This document shows, in pieces, positions 25,777 through 34,723 of a stretch of 64,000 bases of DNA. The translations under genes were made by a program, and so were the position numbers. The notes under the pieces are model-generated. The model saw nothing but the letters and a program-made list of their open reading frames with translations, had not been told where the DNA came from and did not search any database. The stretch's first letter is position 1; every line of letters begins with the position of its first letter. Source of the stretch: Deltaproteobacteria bacterium (GTDB lineage: Bacteria > Desulfobacterota > Desulfomonilia > UBA1062); NCBI GenBank assembly GCA_015486075.1, contig WFSG01000044.1:29982-93981 (forward strand), in the 5' to 3' direction.

Positions 25777-27387
25777 CTAGCAGACTGCTTCTCTGTAGGG
25801 ACCAGTCTCATTTCTTGTATTGTGCGTCCAGTACCAGACAAGCTTGTTTTTTATTTGCCTTGACCTTATGTATCCTTTGTCTGCGAATAGCCTCATTGTC
25901 CTTTCAATGGTATCCGCGTCCATGCCCGTAACATCAAGTATCTTTCGGTTTAGTAGGTCCAGAGGAGAGAGGGCCTTGGTCTTTTCTATAGGGAATATGC
26001 AGTGTTCTTCTATTATGTCTTCTGATAAAAGGCGATAGACAAGTTGCATCTTCTTATAGCCCTCTACCCTTAGGTATTCGTCTGGCCCGCATTCACCTTG
26101 GGAGCATCTCCTCTCCGTCTCTTTCCACTCTTTCTGGTTTTTTCTCTCGAACTCGGCCACAAATTCATTTATTTCCTCTGGACTTAGGCTGGACGTCCTT
26201 ACAATGGCACTGTTGGCATCGTATCTGGACCAGTTGTCGGTCAGTATCTCTAGGTCGTATTTGTCTATCTCATCCCTTACCGTGGTGCCAGGAAATGGTG
26301 CCAGAAAGTGATATCCGTAAGCGATATCCAGACTTTCTGCAAACTCGCTCGAGTCTCTCAATGTCTCGCGGGTCTCACCAGGGAGGCCCACGATAAAGGA
26401 TGCATGGGCTATTATGCCCACTTGCTTGCACGCCTTTACGGCTTTTCTCGCATGCTCCAGGGTTATACCCTTTTTTATCCTTTTCAGCATCTCTGGATTA
26501 CCCGATTCTATACCAAAACTCACGGTATCGCAGCCTGCTTCCTTCATTATCTCAAGCAGTTCACGGTCCACAGTATTCACCCTGGCAAATGCGCTCCATG
26601 AGAACTTGAGAGAGCGTCTCTTTATCTCGGTACATAGATCTGTGACCCACCTCCTATTCGCTGTAAACAGATCGTCTGCTATGTTTATTCTTGAAAAGCC
26701 ATAAGACAGGATCTGCTCAATCTCATCAGCCACTGAAGATGCTTTCCTTACCCGAATCCTATTGCCGACCATGCGCCTGCCTACGCAGAAAATGCATTGA
26801 TAGGGGCAGCCCCTGCTTGTTGTTATGCTAACAGGGAAACCTAATGCCAAATACCTAGAGACAGGTAGTATCTCCCTATCAGGCATGGGTAGCGAGTCTA
26901 GGTCCTTAATGAGCTCGCGTGGCCTTGTTACGACTACCTCACCATCCTTTCTGAATGCAATACCATCTACCTTACTCCACGAGTCCTTATCTTGTATGCA
27001 TTGCATTAGTTCCATTACGGTCTTTTCACCTTCGCCCATGACTATTATGTCGACCTCTGGATATTTCGCTAATGTGTTTGCTGCGTCGAAGGACACGTGA
27101 GGGCCGCCCATCATGGTTATTATGGATGGATCATAGGCCTTTGTTGTTTTAACAATGTCAATAGCCTCAGGGAAGTTCATGGTCACGGATGTAACACCAA
27201 CTATGTCAGGCCTGAAATTTCCAAGTTCCCTAGTAAGTTTCTCACGGCTGTACCTTGAGACAATGTAATCGATAAGGATCACCTCTGCACCCATAGCCTC
27301 AAAGCTTGATGCTATGTAGCAAATGCCCAAAGGAGGAGAAGGGGCCTCTTCAAGAGGATACGGTGGTGCAACTAATGCAACTTTCAT
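25777..27387 (-). CDS. B12-binding domain radical SAM protein
   Basis: A 536-residue protein with an N-terminal cobalamin-binding Rossmann domain (~1-150; MKVALVAPPYPL, GVTSVTM, MMGGPHVSF). A radical SAM barrel (~185-390) has the cluster motif CPYQCIFC (Cys194, Cys198, Cys201) and GIESGNPEMLKRIKKG. A C-terminal extension of about 140 residues follows. The B12 domain lacks an obvious DxHxxG base-off motif, as in most of this class. Members methylate unactivated carbons or do other radical chemistry, often in lipid or antibiotic pathways (HpnP, HpnJ, BchE relatives). Last gene of the minus-strand cluster with a toroid protein, glycosyltransferase and methyltransferase. Confidence 0.9.
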   Translation of the reverse strand: MKVALVAPPYPLEEAPSPPLGICYIASSFEAMGAEVILIDYIVSRYSREKLTRELGNFRPDIVGVTSVTMNFPEAIDIVKTTKAYDPSIITMMGGPHVSFDAANTLAKYPEVDIIVMGEGEKTVMELMQCIQDKDSWSKVDGIAFRKDGEVVVTRPRELIKDLDSLPMPDREILPVSRYLALGFPVSITTSRGCPYQCIFCVGRRMVGNRIRVRKASSVADEIEQILSYGFSRINIADDLFTANRRWVTDLCTEIKRRSLKFSWSAFARVNTVDRELLEIMKEAGCDTVSFGIESGNPEMLKRIKKGITLEHARKAVKACKQVGIIAHASFIVGLPGETRETLRDSSEFAESLDIAYGYHFLAPFPGTTVRDEIDKYDLEILTDNWSRYDANSAIVRTSSLSPEEINEFVAEFERKNQKEWKETERRCSQGECGPDEYLRVEGYKKMQLVYRLLSEDIIEEHCIFPIEKTKALSPLDLLNRKILDVTGMDADTIERTMRLFADKGYIRSRQIKNKLVWYWTHNTRNETGPYREAVC

Positions 27388-27390
27388 CTC

Positions 27391-28113
27391 TTAATCTCCT
27401 TTTCTCGGAAAAACTAGGGATCTCAACCAATCGCTTATTGTATTACCCTCGAGTTTTTCCCTGTCAAGCTTATCAATCCTTGACTGTAGGTCCCCATAAT
27501 CTGAAAACCAGTGTGCCCTTGTCCTTAGTTCCTCTTTGTTATCTAGCTCCCTTATAACAACTGCAGGATTACCCGCTGCAATGCAGTTTGGTGGTATGTC
27601 GCCCGTAACCACTGCGCCTGCGCCAATTATACTGTTTTCTCCTATGCTGACACCTTTGCAGATGATCGAGCTATCTCCTATCCACACGTTATCACCGATG
27701 TTGACCTCCTTGGCCTTGCCCACAGGTAGGCTTCTGTCGTATATGCCGTGCCAGTCAGCATCGGTGATATACACTGAACTTGCTAGCATACAGCTATTAC
27801 CTATGCTTATCTTTCTTGCACAACTTATCCTTACACCCGGACATATGAGACAGTAATCACCTATGATGATACCTTCTATATCGTCTATTTCCGACCATAT
27901 GGTAAGCCTGACCTTTTGGTCCTTTGTAGCTATCACGTTAGCATACCTACCCATTTTTATTGGCTCACCGAAGACATCCACATGCCATGGTTTGAAAAAA
28001 GTAAATCCTTCTCCAAGTCGTTCGAACTGCGGTGTCAGGAAATGCCTTACATACCAATCCTCGAACTGTAGCTTGCACTTCTTGATGAGATACGGACGAT
28101 GATCTCTCCTCAC
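27391..28113 (-). CDS. Left-handed beta-helix acyltransferase (hexapeptide repeat)
   Basis: A 240-residue protein with hexapeptide repeats of the form [LIV]Gxxxx across about residues 75-180, including IIIGDYCLICPG, SIGNSCMLASSV, NIGDNVWIGDSSII and SIGENSIIGAGAVVTGDIPP, then AGNPAVVIREL, the usual end of a CoA-dependent sugar O-acetyltransferase. A His suited to catalysis occurs in ITDADWHGIYDR. The predicted start is GTG at 28113 with AAGGA upstream. Likely acetylates or otherwise acylates a sugar of the glycan made by the neighbouring glycosyltransferase; the substrate is inference only. Confidence 0.85.
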   Translation of the reverse strand: MRRDHRPYLIKKCKLQFEDWYVRHFLTPQFERLGEGFTFFKPWHVDVFGEPIKMGRYANVIATKDQKVRLTIWSEIDDIEGIIIGDYCLICPGVRISCARKISIGNSCMLASSVYITDADWHGIYDRSLPVGKAKEVNIGDNVWIGDSSIICKGVSIGENSIIGAGAVVTGDIPPNCIAAGNPAVVIRELDNKEELRTRAHWFSDYGDLQSRIDKLDREKLEGNTISDWLRSLVFPRKGD

Positions 28114-28125
28114 CCCTTCATATCC

Positions 28126-29247
28126 TTACTCAGGTATCTCTTCAAAAAGCTGCGGTGCAAGTGATGCATACTCATGATCTCTTTGGTAGATATTATATTG
28201 TATATTTTGAGGTACACCCTCTACAGACTGCCAGAAGGAATGTTTAAACAGACTACTAGCTGGTGTTATTCCATAGAGCGTGTCTAGGGCAATTAATACA
28301 GCTGCTGCTGTCCACGTGATTTTCTCCTCAGGCCAAATCACGCCTTCTGGGAAGGTTACTCCACACCAGTAAAACCCGTCCTCGTATTGCTTGTCCAGTA
28401 CCCAGCTAAATACCTTCTCTGCCTTTTTTTTAAGCCCTGCACCAGCAAGTGCTATTGTAAGTTCCGAGGTTTCAGCAATGGTTACCCATGGCTGGTCTGA
28501 AACGCACCTAACCCCTAGACCTTCGACAATGAAATCTTCCCATTTCCTTCTTATCCTCATCACTGCATCAATGCCAGTTAATGCGCCACACATTACCGGA
28601 TAGTACCAGTCCATCGAGTAGCGTGACTTGCTCATGTCGAACAAGTATTGTTTGTACCTTATTGCTGCGCCAAGCCTGTCTAAAGCATGTTCCCATCTAG
28701 GTTTTTTTATCCCCATGAGGGATGCTATTCCCAGCCCGCACTTTAGGCTCATGTATATGGAACTGCAGCCCGTGAGTAGGGCCATTGGATCTATCCTACC
28801 CAGACGGTCTCGTGCCCAGTATATTTCTCCTTCCTCGGTCTGTAGCCCCAAGGCATAATCCAGGCCTGAACTTAATGTTGGCCACATTTCCCTGACAAAG
28901 GCCATATTATTAGTTATTAAGTAATGGTGGAAGACTCCGACGGCTATATAAGAGCTCATGTTTGTTTCCCGTGTAAAGTCTTCTATCTTGCCGTCACGGT
29001 ATGATGAGTACCAGCTGCCGTCTTCAAGCTGCATCCTTGCCATCCATTCGTAGGCAAGCTCAGCCTCCCTGAGATAGCCCCCAATGCTCAGACCCATAGC
29101 CGACTCAACGTGGTCCCAAGGATCTGTCTTGCCATCCACATGCCAGGGAATTTCGCCGTTTTCTTTCTGCACGCTAGCTATCGATGATGCAATAAGCTCC
29201 ACGTCAACAGGTGTAGTTACTATGTTACTGGTTAGGTTTAGTTCCAT
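28126..29247 (-). CDS. Alpha/alpha-toroid protein (prenyltransferase/terpene cyclase-like or glycosidase-like repeats)
   Basis: A 373-residue all-helical protein. The start at 29247 is supported by AAAGGTGG five bases upstream and abuts the methyltransferase stop; a GTG at 29256 is the alternative. Repeats such as WDHVESAMGLSIGGY, LGLQTEEGEIYW, DWYYPVMCGALTG, WVTIAETSELTIAL and the WPEEKITWTAAAVLIA end suggest an (alpha/alpha)6 barrel. This fold is shared by squalene-hopene cyclase-type repeats, protein prenyltransferases and family 15-like glycosidases. No DxDD cyclase motif is seen, so a cyclase role is unlikely. Neighbours suggest action on a glycan. Function unknown. Confidence 0.65.
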   Translation of the reverse strand: MELNLTSNIVTTPVDVELIASSIASVQKENGEIPWHVDGKTDPWDHVESAMGLSIGGYLREAELAYEWMARMQLEDGSWYSSYRDGKIEDFTRETNMSSYIAVGVFHHYLITNNMAFVREMWPTLSSGLDYALGLQTEEGEIYWARDRLGRIDPMALLTGCSSIYMSLKCGLGIASLMGIKKPRWEHALDRLGAAIRYKQYLFDMSKSRYSMDWYYPVMCGALTGIDAVMRIRRKWEDFIVEGLGVRCVSDQPWVTIAETSELTIALAGAGLKKKAEKVFSWVLDKQYEDGFYWCGVTFPEGVIWPEEKITWTAAAVLIALDTLYGITPASSLFKHSFWQSVEGVPQNIQYNIYQRDHEYASLAPQLFEEIPE

Positions 29248-29248
29248 C

Positions 29249-29962
29249 TTAACCACCTTTCTTTAGGTAAAGGACGATGCTTTTAGAGATGAAAGGATTC
29301 AGTACATTTTCCAGCGTCCTTGTTAGTAAAGGCTTCTTGATGATATCCCACACAAGAAACCTATGGTATGCCTTAACTAGCCAGAAATCGTCATTCTTGT
29401 GTCCAACAAGGCACTTAAGCCACCAATAGGGGCTGTGAAGCGCATGTGCATTTGCTTTGGACACGCACCTAGTCCCCGCAGATTCAAGGAGTCTCACCAG
29501 TTCTCTTTTCTTGTATATCCTTATGTGTCCCCCTGCCTCATTATGGTAGGACTCTGAAAGTGCCCAGCATATACGCTCGGGTAAGAACCTCGGAACACTT
29601 ACTGCTAGAGACTTGCCCCTTTTTAGTACCCTTACTATCTCTCTTATTGCCTTGGTATCTTCAGGTATGTGTTCAAGTACCTCTGAACAAATGACACAGT
29701 CGAATGCTTCATCAGGGAAGGGTAGGTTGGTTACGTCGCTTGATGCTACAAGCCATGAACCTCCACCTGATTCACCTTCTTTTTCCATAATCTTGAGCGT
29801 GTTTTTCGCAGTTATAAGGTCATGTTTCTTAAGGTCAATTCCAACCACACTTACCCCGGTTAGCCTAAAGGCCTCGGATAAGTGCCGACCGGCCCCACAG
29901 CCTGCATCAAGGACCCTTGAACCTCTGTCCAAATCTAACCTTTTTAAATCAACCGTGATCAT
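29249..29962 (-). CDS. Class I SAM-dependent methyltransferase (UbiE-like)
   Basis: About 237 residues. The start at 29962 (MITVDLKRLDLDRGS) is chosen for its AGAGG site; an upstream ATG at 29983 would extend further into the glycosyltransferase gene. SAM motifs are RVLDAGCGAGRHLSEA, VVGIDLKKHD, LPFPDEAFDCVICSEVLEHI and LKRGKSLAVSVP. The C-terminal ~80 residues, rich in aromatic residues, probably bind the acceptor. Overlaps the GT4 gene by about 14 bases, so they are co-translated. A glycan or glycolipid acceptor is suggested by context only. Confidence 0.85.
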   Translation of the reverse strand: MITVDLKRLDLDRGSRVLDAGCGAGRHLSEAFRLTGVSVVGIDLKKHDLITAKNTLKIMEKEGESGGGSWLVASSDVTNLPFPDEAFDCVICSEVLEHIPEDTKAIREIVRVLKRGKSLAVSVPRFLPERICWALSESYHNEAGGHIRIYKKRELVRLLESAGTRCVSKANAHALHSPYWWLKCLVGHKNDDFWLVKAYHRFLVWDIIKKPLLTRTLENVLNPFISKSIVLYLKKGG

Positions 29963-31232
29963 TAATTGCCTCTCTGTACACATCCAAATGCTTCAACGCG
30001 GCATTTCTCCATGTAAAATGTTTCATAACCCTGTTATAACCTTTTTCTGCAAGTCTTTTCCTTTCCTCAGGGTGATCTAGGAGGAAGAGGATGGCTTTTT
30101 CGAGTTCTTTCGCATTACCCGGCGGAACGAGGATTCCTGCATCCCCGACCACTTCGGGTAGGGCTCCCCCGGTGGTGCTGATAACAGGAACCTTGCAGGC
30201 CATGGCCTCCCCAGCTGGCAAGCCAAACCCTTCGTATAGTGAAGGGACAACGGCAATGGTTGCCTTGGCATAGTAGTGGGCAAACTCATCGTCGCGGATA
30301 CGCCCCGTGAAATGCACGTTCGATGAAACTCCAAGGTCACGTACAAGCCTTTCTATTACACCGCCTTTCTTGGGTTTACCGATTACGGTTAACCTGACAT
30401 CCCGCTTTGTCTTTCTAATGGCAACCAGCGCTTCAAGTAGAAATCTAAGTCCCTTTAGAGGCGTGTCAGCGCTGTTGGTGACCATTATATGGTTTTCATC
30501 ACGCTTGATACCATTAAGGGGATAAAATATATCGGTGTTCACGCCATTGGCTATCACCCTAAACCTGTGGGTAGGAACACTAAACTCTTTGCTTATGTCT
30601 TGCTTGGACCTGTCAGAGACCGTTATGATATGGGACAATCTTTTGGTGACCCTCTTTTGCATGCCTATGAACGTATACCATCTCATGACCTTGAGTTTTT
30701 TCCACCACACTTCCGCTGACTTGATTTCTGTTTCCCTGTCAACAGTTATGGGATGATGAATGGTTGCAACAGTAGGAAGGCCCATTTCTTTTATCTTTAG
30801 TATACCATATGCAAGACACTGATTATCGTGTATTATGTCATAGTAACCAGGCCTCTGCCTGAGGAACCTGTATGCCCTTATGCTGAAAGTTAACGGTTCT
30901 GGAAAACCTCCACTAGATACATCAAGCCATTCGAGTAGGTTAATAGGTGATGTCAGCTCCCTGAGCGTAGGTACACGGAAGAGGTTCTCAGGGTTGTAAA
31001 GGTCCAGGCTGGGTATACGGTGAAGGGTTACCCCGTCTTCGAGGTTGGGATAGGGTGGACCCGATACAACATCCACGTTATGGCCGAGTTCTCTTAGTGC
31101 TTTGCTTAGGTGCTTTATATAGATTCCCTGGCCTCCGCAGGATGGATTTCCTCGGTAGGTCAAAAGACATATGTTAAGCGGTTCACCATTACTTTTTGTT
31201 TTTGTTTTTCTTGATAAGACGTGAGCTTCCAT
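29949..31232 (-). CDS. Glycosyltransferase family 4 protein
   Basis: A 427-residue GT-B retaining glycosyltransferase. The N-terminal acceptor domain has NPSCGGQGIYIKHLSKALRE (the glycine-rich loop of GT4) and HNVDVVSGPPYP. The C-terminal nucleotide-sugar domain holds the family motif SLYEGFGLPAGEAMACKVPV (E-x7-E) and GGALPEVVGDAGILVPPGN. First gene of the five-gene minus-strand cluster. The 279-base A+T-rich gap upstream separates it from the divergent oxidoreductase cluster. Sugar donor unknown. Confidence 0.93.
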   Translation of the reverse strand: MEAHVLSRKTKTKSNGEPLNICLLTYRGNPSCGGQGIYIKHLSKALRELGHNVDVVSGPPYPNLEDGVTLHRIPSLDLYNPENLFRVPTLRELTSPINLLEWLDVSSGGFPEPLTFSIRAYRFLRQRPGYYDIIHDNQCLAYGILKIKEMGLPTVATIHHPITVDRETEIKSAEVWWKKLKVMRWYTFIGMQKRVTKRLSHIITVSDRSKQDISKEFSVPTHRFRVIANGVNTDIFYPLNGIKRDENHIMVTNSADTPLKGLRFLLEALVAIRKTKRDVRLTVIGKPKKGGVIERLVRDLGVSSNVHFTGRIRDDEFAHYYAKATIAVVPSLYEGFGLPAGEAMACKVPVISTTGGALPEVVGDAGILVPPGNAKELEKAILFLLDHPEERKRLAEKGYNRVMKHFTWRNAALKHLDVYREAINDHG

Positions 31233-31511
31233 GCGCTAAGGTTAAAAGCCTCCATATCTACTTGTATGTAAAGGAATCTTTTTATTCACTCCTCTGAGTT
31301 TAGAGATCAATATCAGCAAAACCGGAATATACCAATTATAGATACATAAATCAATTCTTAAATCACTAAAAATATTACATAGCCGGCACAAAACGTGCGA
31401 ATTTACAACATGTCATTTTATAATTTGGTTGTTTTGTTGTATTTTATAGGCTAAATATGCCGTATTATAGATATTTATCATACTTATATATACTAGGTAA
31501 AGGAGGTAGGT
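31233..31511. other. A+T-rich divergent intergenic region
   Basis: A 279-base strongly A+T-rich gap between the divergent glycan cluster (minus) and oxidoreductase cluster (plus). It must hold both promoters, but by eye I find no convincing pair of hexamers, long repeat or RNA structure. The saccharopine dehydrogenase-like gene has a strong AAAGGAGG ribosome site at its end. Confidence 0.4.
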
Positions 31512-32621
31512 ATGAAGGTTCTTGTACTAGGTGGCGCTGGAGACATGGCTGTTGATGCGCTTGATGAGCTTTCTAAGGAAAAGGACGTGAGCATGGTGAC
31601 CATAGCTGACCTTAACATTGAAAGGGCGAAGAAGGAGGCCGATGCTAGGGGTGACCGATTTGTGGCAATAAGGCTAGATGCTACTGATCACGCTCAGCTT
31701 GTAAACATCATGAAAGATCATGACATCAGCCTTGGATTTGTAGGACCTTTTTATTTCTTTGAAAAAAGAATGGTTGCTGCTGCGCTTGAAGCTGGTGTGC
31801 CATATGTGTCTATATGCGATGACTATGAAGCATACCTTGAGATAATAAAGATGGATGAAGAGGCACGGAAAAAGGGGATTCATATACTAACGGGTTGGGG
31901 TAATTCTCCAGGTCTTACTCAGGTGCTTGCCCGTAAGGGTTATAACTCCATGGGACAGCCTAGAAGGATAAACATACATTGGGCTGCGGGTTCTAACGAG
32001 TCGGTTGGTCCTGCCAATCTGGCTCATCTGTTTAACATATTTCATGGTACGACTCTACAGACCATAAGGGGAAAGGAGATTGAGGTGCCAACAGGTGGTG
32101 GGCGAAAGGTAGTTAGATTTCCGTTTCCAATGGGTGATCTTCCAGTCTACTATACTGGTCATGCAGAATCTGTATCCATACCGAGGAACCTCAAGGGACT
32201 TACCGAGGTCACGCTACATGGTGGAGTGCAACCTGCCTACATACCCATACTTTTAAAGGTGCTAAGGATGAGCGGGCTCTTTAGTACCCATGAGAGGCGT
32301 ACGGCTTTTGCCAGGTTCATAATAAAGATGGAAAGTATATTTGCCTCGGGTGGGCTGGACAAGTCGGTGGGAAGGGTAGACGTGTATGGCTTTGACAAGG
32401 GTGGGACCGTGCATCGTACATACACATACATTGGGCATATTGGTGTTATTACCTCTATACCTTGCGTCACAGCAGCGCTCTGGGAACTGAATGGTAGGTT
32501 TAAGTCAGTACCTGGGGGCGTGTACTCTGCAGAGAGACTCCTTGAAGACCCTGATCCCTTCCTTGAGGAACTCATGAGACGTGGAGTAGAGATCTTCTTT
32601 TATGACAAAGGGCTGGATTGA
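31512..32621 (+). CDS. Saccharopine dehydrogenase-like NAD(P)-binding protein
   Basis: A 369-residue oxidoreductase of the saccharopine dehydrogenase superfamily. The Rossmann motif MKVLVLGGAGDMAVDALDEL begins at residue 1, followed by VTIADLNIERAKKEADARG and VGPFYFFEKRMVAAALEAGVPY, the usual SDH-type cofactor domain. The catalytic half carries GWGNSPGLTQVLARKG. This superfamily includes true lysine-pathway enzymes, homospermidine and carboxynorspermidine synthases and lipid enoyl reductases. No lysine genes are nearby, while two SDRs follow, so a reduction step in a lipid-like pathway is as plausible. Exact reaction unknown. Confidence 0.8.
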   Translation: MKVLVLGGAGDMAVDALDELSKEKDVSMVTIADLNIERAKKEADARGDRFVAIRLDATDHAQLVNIMKDHDISLGFVGPFYFFEKRMVAAALEAGVPYVSICDDYEAYLEIIKMDEEARKKGIHILTGWGNSPGLTQVLARKGYNSMGQPRRINIHWAAGSNESVGPANLAHLFNIFHGTTLQTIRGKEIEVPTGGGRKVVRFPFPMGDLPVYYTGHAESVSIPRNLKGLTEVTLHGGVQPAYIPILLKVLRMSGLFSTHERRTAFARFIIKMESIFASGGLDKSVGRVDVYGFDKGGTVHRTYTYIGHIGVITSIPCVTAALWELNGRFKSVPGGVYSAERLLEDPDPFLEELMRRGVEIFFYDKGLD

Positions 32622-32678
32622 TGGTCTGAAAGGTAAGAGTGATATTAACACAAATGGATTGAATGGAGGTAGTCTTGT

Positions 32679-33479
32679 ATGAAGGATAAGGTTGTCATAA
32701 TTACGGGTGCAGCAGGTGGTATTGGTTCAGCCATAGCCAAGAAGTTCTCTACTGCAGGAGCAAGGCTTGTACTGTCAGATATAAACAGGGAAAGGCTGGA
32801 TGATATCCTCGGCATTCTTGGCAAGGGGCATATAGGCGTAACTTGTGATGTCACGAAGGTGGATGACATAAAAGGACTTGTTGCGCGGGCACTCGAGTAT
32901 GGGAACAAGATAGACGTCATGATCAACAACGCTGGTATAATAAGACCAAACTTTTTGGATGATTCTCCTTACGTTGATATAAGAGACCAGATAGATGTAA
33001 ACCTTTTCTCAGTAATAGCAGGCTCAAGGGAAGTAATTCCGGTTATGAAGGATCAGGGTTATGGACACATAGTAAACATATGCTCCCTTGGAGGTATTGT
33101 ACCAGAGGCAGGGTCATCCGTTTATACTGCCACCAAGTTCGGTGTCAGGGGCTTTAGCCTTGCTCTTGATCTTGAACTCAAGAGGTTCGGAATTAACGTG
33201 TCAATTATAAACCCTGACTCTGTTGAGACCCCAATGCTAAAATACGAGGCAGAATGTGGTATATCGGGCGTTGCCTTCGCAAATAAGCCGTTGAGGCCTG
33301 AAGATGTTGCAGATGCAGTGTTTAGGGCTGTGGTAAGGAAGAAATTAGAGGTATGTGTACCATATAGCGAGGGTATAATGGCAAGGCTTGCGCTTGTATT
33401 GCCATGGGTTCTTAGGTATGTTCTCCCGGTGTACGAGAGAAAGGGCAAGAAGAATCTCTCAAGGAGGAAGTCTGAATAA
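32679..33479 (+). CDS. Short-chain dehydrogenase/reductase (SDR) family protein
   Basis: A 266-residue classical SDR. Cofactor motif TGAAGGIGSAIAKKF, INNAGI, a serine in ICSLGG and the catalytic YTATK (Tyr-x3-Lys) are all in place. SDIN (TTG DIN-like acidic residue after strand 2) suggests NAD(H) preference. A GGAGG site lies 12 bases upstream. The end (YERKGKKNLSRRKSE) is basic and may touch the membrane. Its stop overlaps the next start by one base (TAATG), so the three genes from here on are translationally coupled. Substrate unknown. Confidence 0.88.
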   Translation: MKDKVVIITGAAGGIGSAIAKKFSTAGARLVLSDINRERLDDILGILGKGHIGVTCDVTKVDDIKGLVARALEYGNKIDVMINNAGIIRPNFLDDSPYVDIRDQIDVNLFSVIAGSREVIPVMKDQGYGHIVNICSLGGIVPEAGSSVYTATKFGVRGFSLALDLELKRFGINVSIINPDSVETPMLKYEAECGISGVAFANKPLRPEDVADAVFRAVVRKKLEVCVPYSEGIMARLALVLPWVLRYVLPVYERKGKKNLSRRKSE

Positions 33480-33907
33480 TGGACGTAGATGGCAAGATAA
33501 AGCTGGTTGCCTTGTTGGAGATCGTCTCAGGTATTGGCACTCTAATGTTCTGGGTACTCTTCTTTACTGTTGGCCTGGCACCTGAGGTACCGCCGCAATG
33601 TTATCTTGCATATGAACTTTCTTTCCCTGTTGCCGATACTATGATGTCCATTGTCCTTATTATTGCTGGAATACTTATAATAAAAGGACATGTAAGTGGT
33701 ATTGCCTATTCACTTACCGGAGCTGGTGCCTTTGTATTTCTGGGTATACTTGACGCGAGCTTTAACTTTAGGAACGGTATATATGCCTCTGGAGGACCTG
33801 ACCTGTTCTTGAATGCCTTTATAAACATGTGGTGCATGATATTTGGTGTTATTGTAGTGATTGCGATGTCAAAAAGACTCATAGGTTTAAAGGGAGGTAA
33901 AGGATGA
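33479..33907 (+). CDS. Small four-helix membrane protein of unknown function
   Basis: A 142-residue protein with four predicted transmembrane helices, at about residues 8-34 (LVALLEIVSGIGTLMFWVLF), 43-67, 72-94 and 108-135, and short loops. The first loop has PPQCYLAYELSFP. No family recognised. It is wedged between two SDR genes with stop/start overlaps on both sides (one base and four bases), which suggests a membrane partner for an enzyme pathway acting on a lipid-like substrate, though this is inference. Confidence 0.75.
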   Translation: MDVDGKIKLVALLEIVSGIGTLMFWVLFFTVGLAPEVPPQCYLAYELSFPVADTMMSIVLIIAGILIIKGHVSGIAYSLTGAGAFVFLGILDASFNFRNGIYASGGPDLFLNAFINMWCMIFGVIVVIAMSKRLIGLKGGKG

Positions 33908-34710
33908 GGTTTGTCGGAAAGAAGGTCATAATAACCGGTGGTTCGAGTGGCATAGGGAAGTCAGCTGCAAAGATTTTTGCCAAGGAAGGTGCTGACATAA
34001 CCATAGTAGCAAGGCGTGAGAACGTGTTGCAGGAGGCAGTGTCTGAAATATCATCACATTTAGCATCTAAAGATCAGGGCATAGACTATAAATCTGTTGA
34101 TGTCTCTGACTGGGAGAAAGTCAGCGCATTTGCAAGTGAATACGCATCAAATAGGGGTGCCCCAGATATAATAATAAACAGCGCTGGCATATCTCATCCG
34201 GGATATTTTGAAGAGATACCGTACGAAGTCTTCCAAAGGGTCATGGATATTGACTTCTTCGGGGTGGTTGGCATGTGCAAGGCCTTTGTACCTCTGATGA
34301 AGGAAAGGGGAGGGTATATAGTCAATATATCGTCCATAGCTGGTTTCCTGGGGGTCTTTGGTTACAGTGCCTATTGTCCCGCCAAGTTCGCGGTTTTTGG
34401 CTTTTCGCAGGTATTGAGGAGCGAACTGAAGAAGTACAATATTCATGTCTCCATTCTATGTCCACCTGATACTGATACGCCCCAGCTGGAGATGGAGAAC
34501 AAGATAAAGCCAGAAGAGACAAGGGCAATTTCTGGCAATGCTGGTGTCATGTCTCCAGATGATGTAGCAAAGGTCATGGTAAATGGCATGTTAAGGTCAA
34601 AACCTGTAATTGTACCTGGTCTTAATGGGAAATTTGTTCTCTATGCATCCAGATGGATACCCTCTGTGGTGGAATGGGTTATGAATAGGGAGATAAAAAG
34701 GTTTTCTTAG
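33904..34710 (+). CDS. SDR protein resembling 3-ketodihydrosphingosine reductase
   Basis: A 268-residue SDR with TGGSSGIGKSAAKIF, INSAGI, ISSIAG and the catalytic YCPAK. The segment CPPDTDTPQLEMENKIKPEE followed by TRAISG closely follows the PPDTDTPGF-EEN-KPEETRLISG block that marks eukaryotic KDSR/Tsc10 enzymes, which reduce 3-ketosphinganine to sphinganine. The C-terminus is hydrophobic and basic, fitting membrane association. A bacterial sphingoid- or long-chain ketone-reducing role is therefore possible, but no serine palmitoyltransferase lies in the window. Fourth gene of its cluster, overlapping the membrane protein gene by four bases. Confidence 0.75.
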   Translation: MRFVGKKVIITGGSSGIGKSAAKIFAKEGADITIVARRENVLQEAVSEISSHLASKDQGIDYKSVDVSDWEKVSAFASEYASNRGAPDIIINSAGISHPGYFEEIPYEVFQRVMDIDFFGVVGMCKAFVPLMKERGGYIVNISSIAGFLGVFGYSAYCPAKFAVFGFSQVLRSELKKYNIHVSILCPPDTDTPQLEMENKIKPEETRAISGNAGVMSPDDVAKVMVNGMLRSKPVIVPGLNGKFVLYASRWIPSVVEWVMNREIKRFS

Positions 34711-34723
34711 GTCAGAAGAGTTT

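Noticed and set aside
28126..29247. Toroid protein as a squalene-hopene cyclase
   Set aside because: It is about half the usual length and lacks the DxDD catalytic motif and repeated QW motifs.
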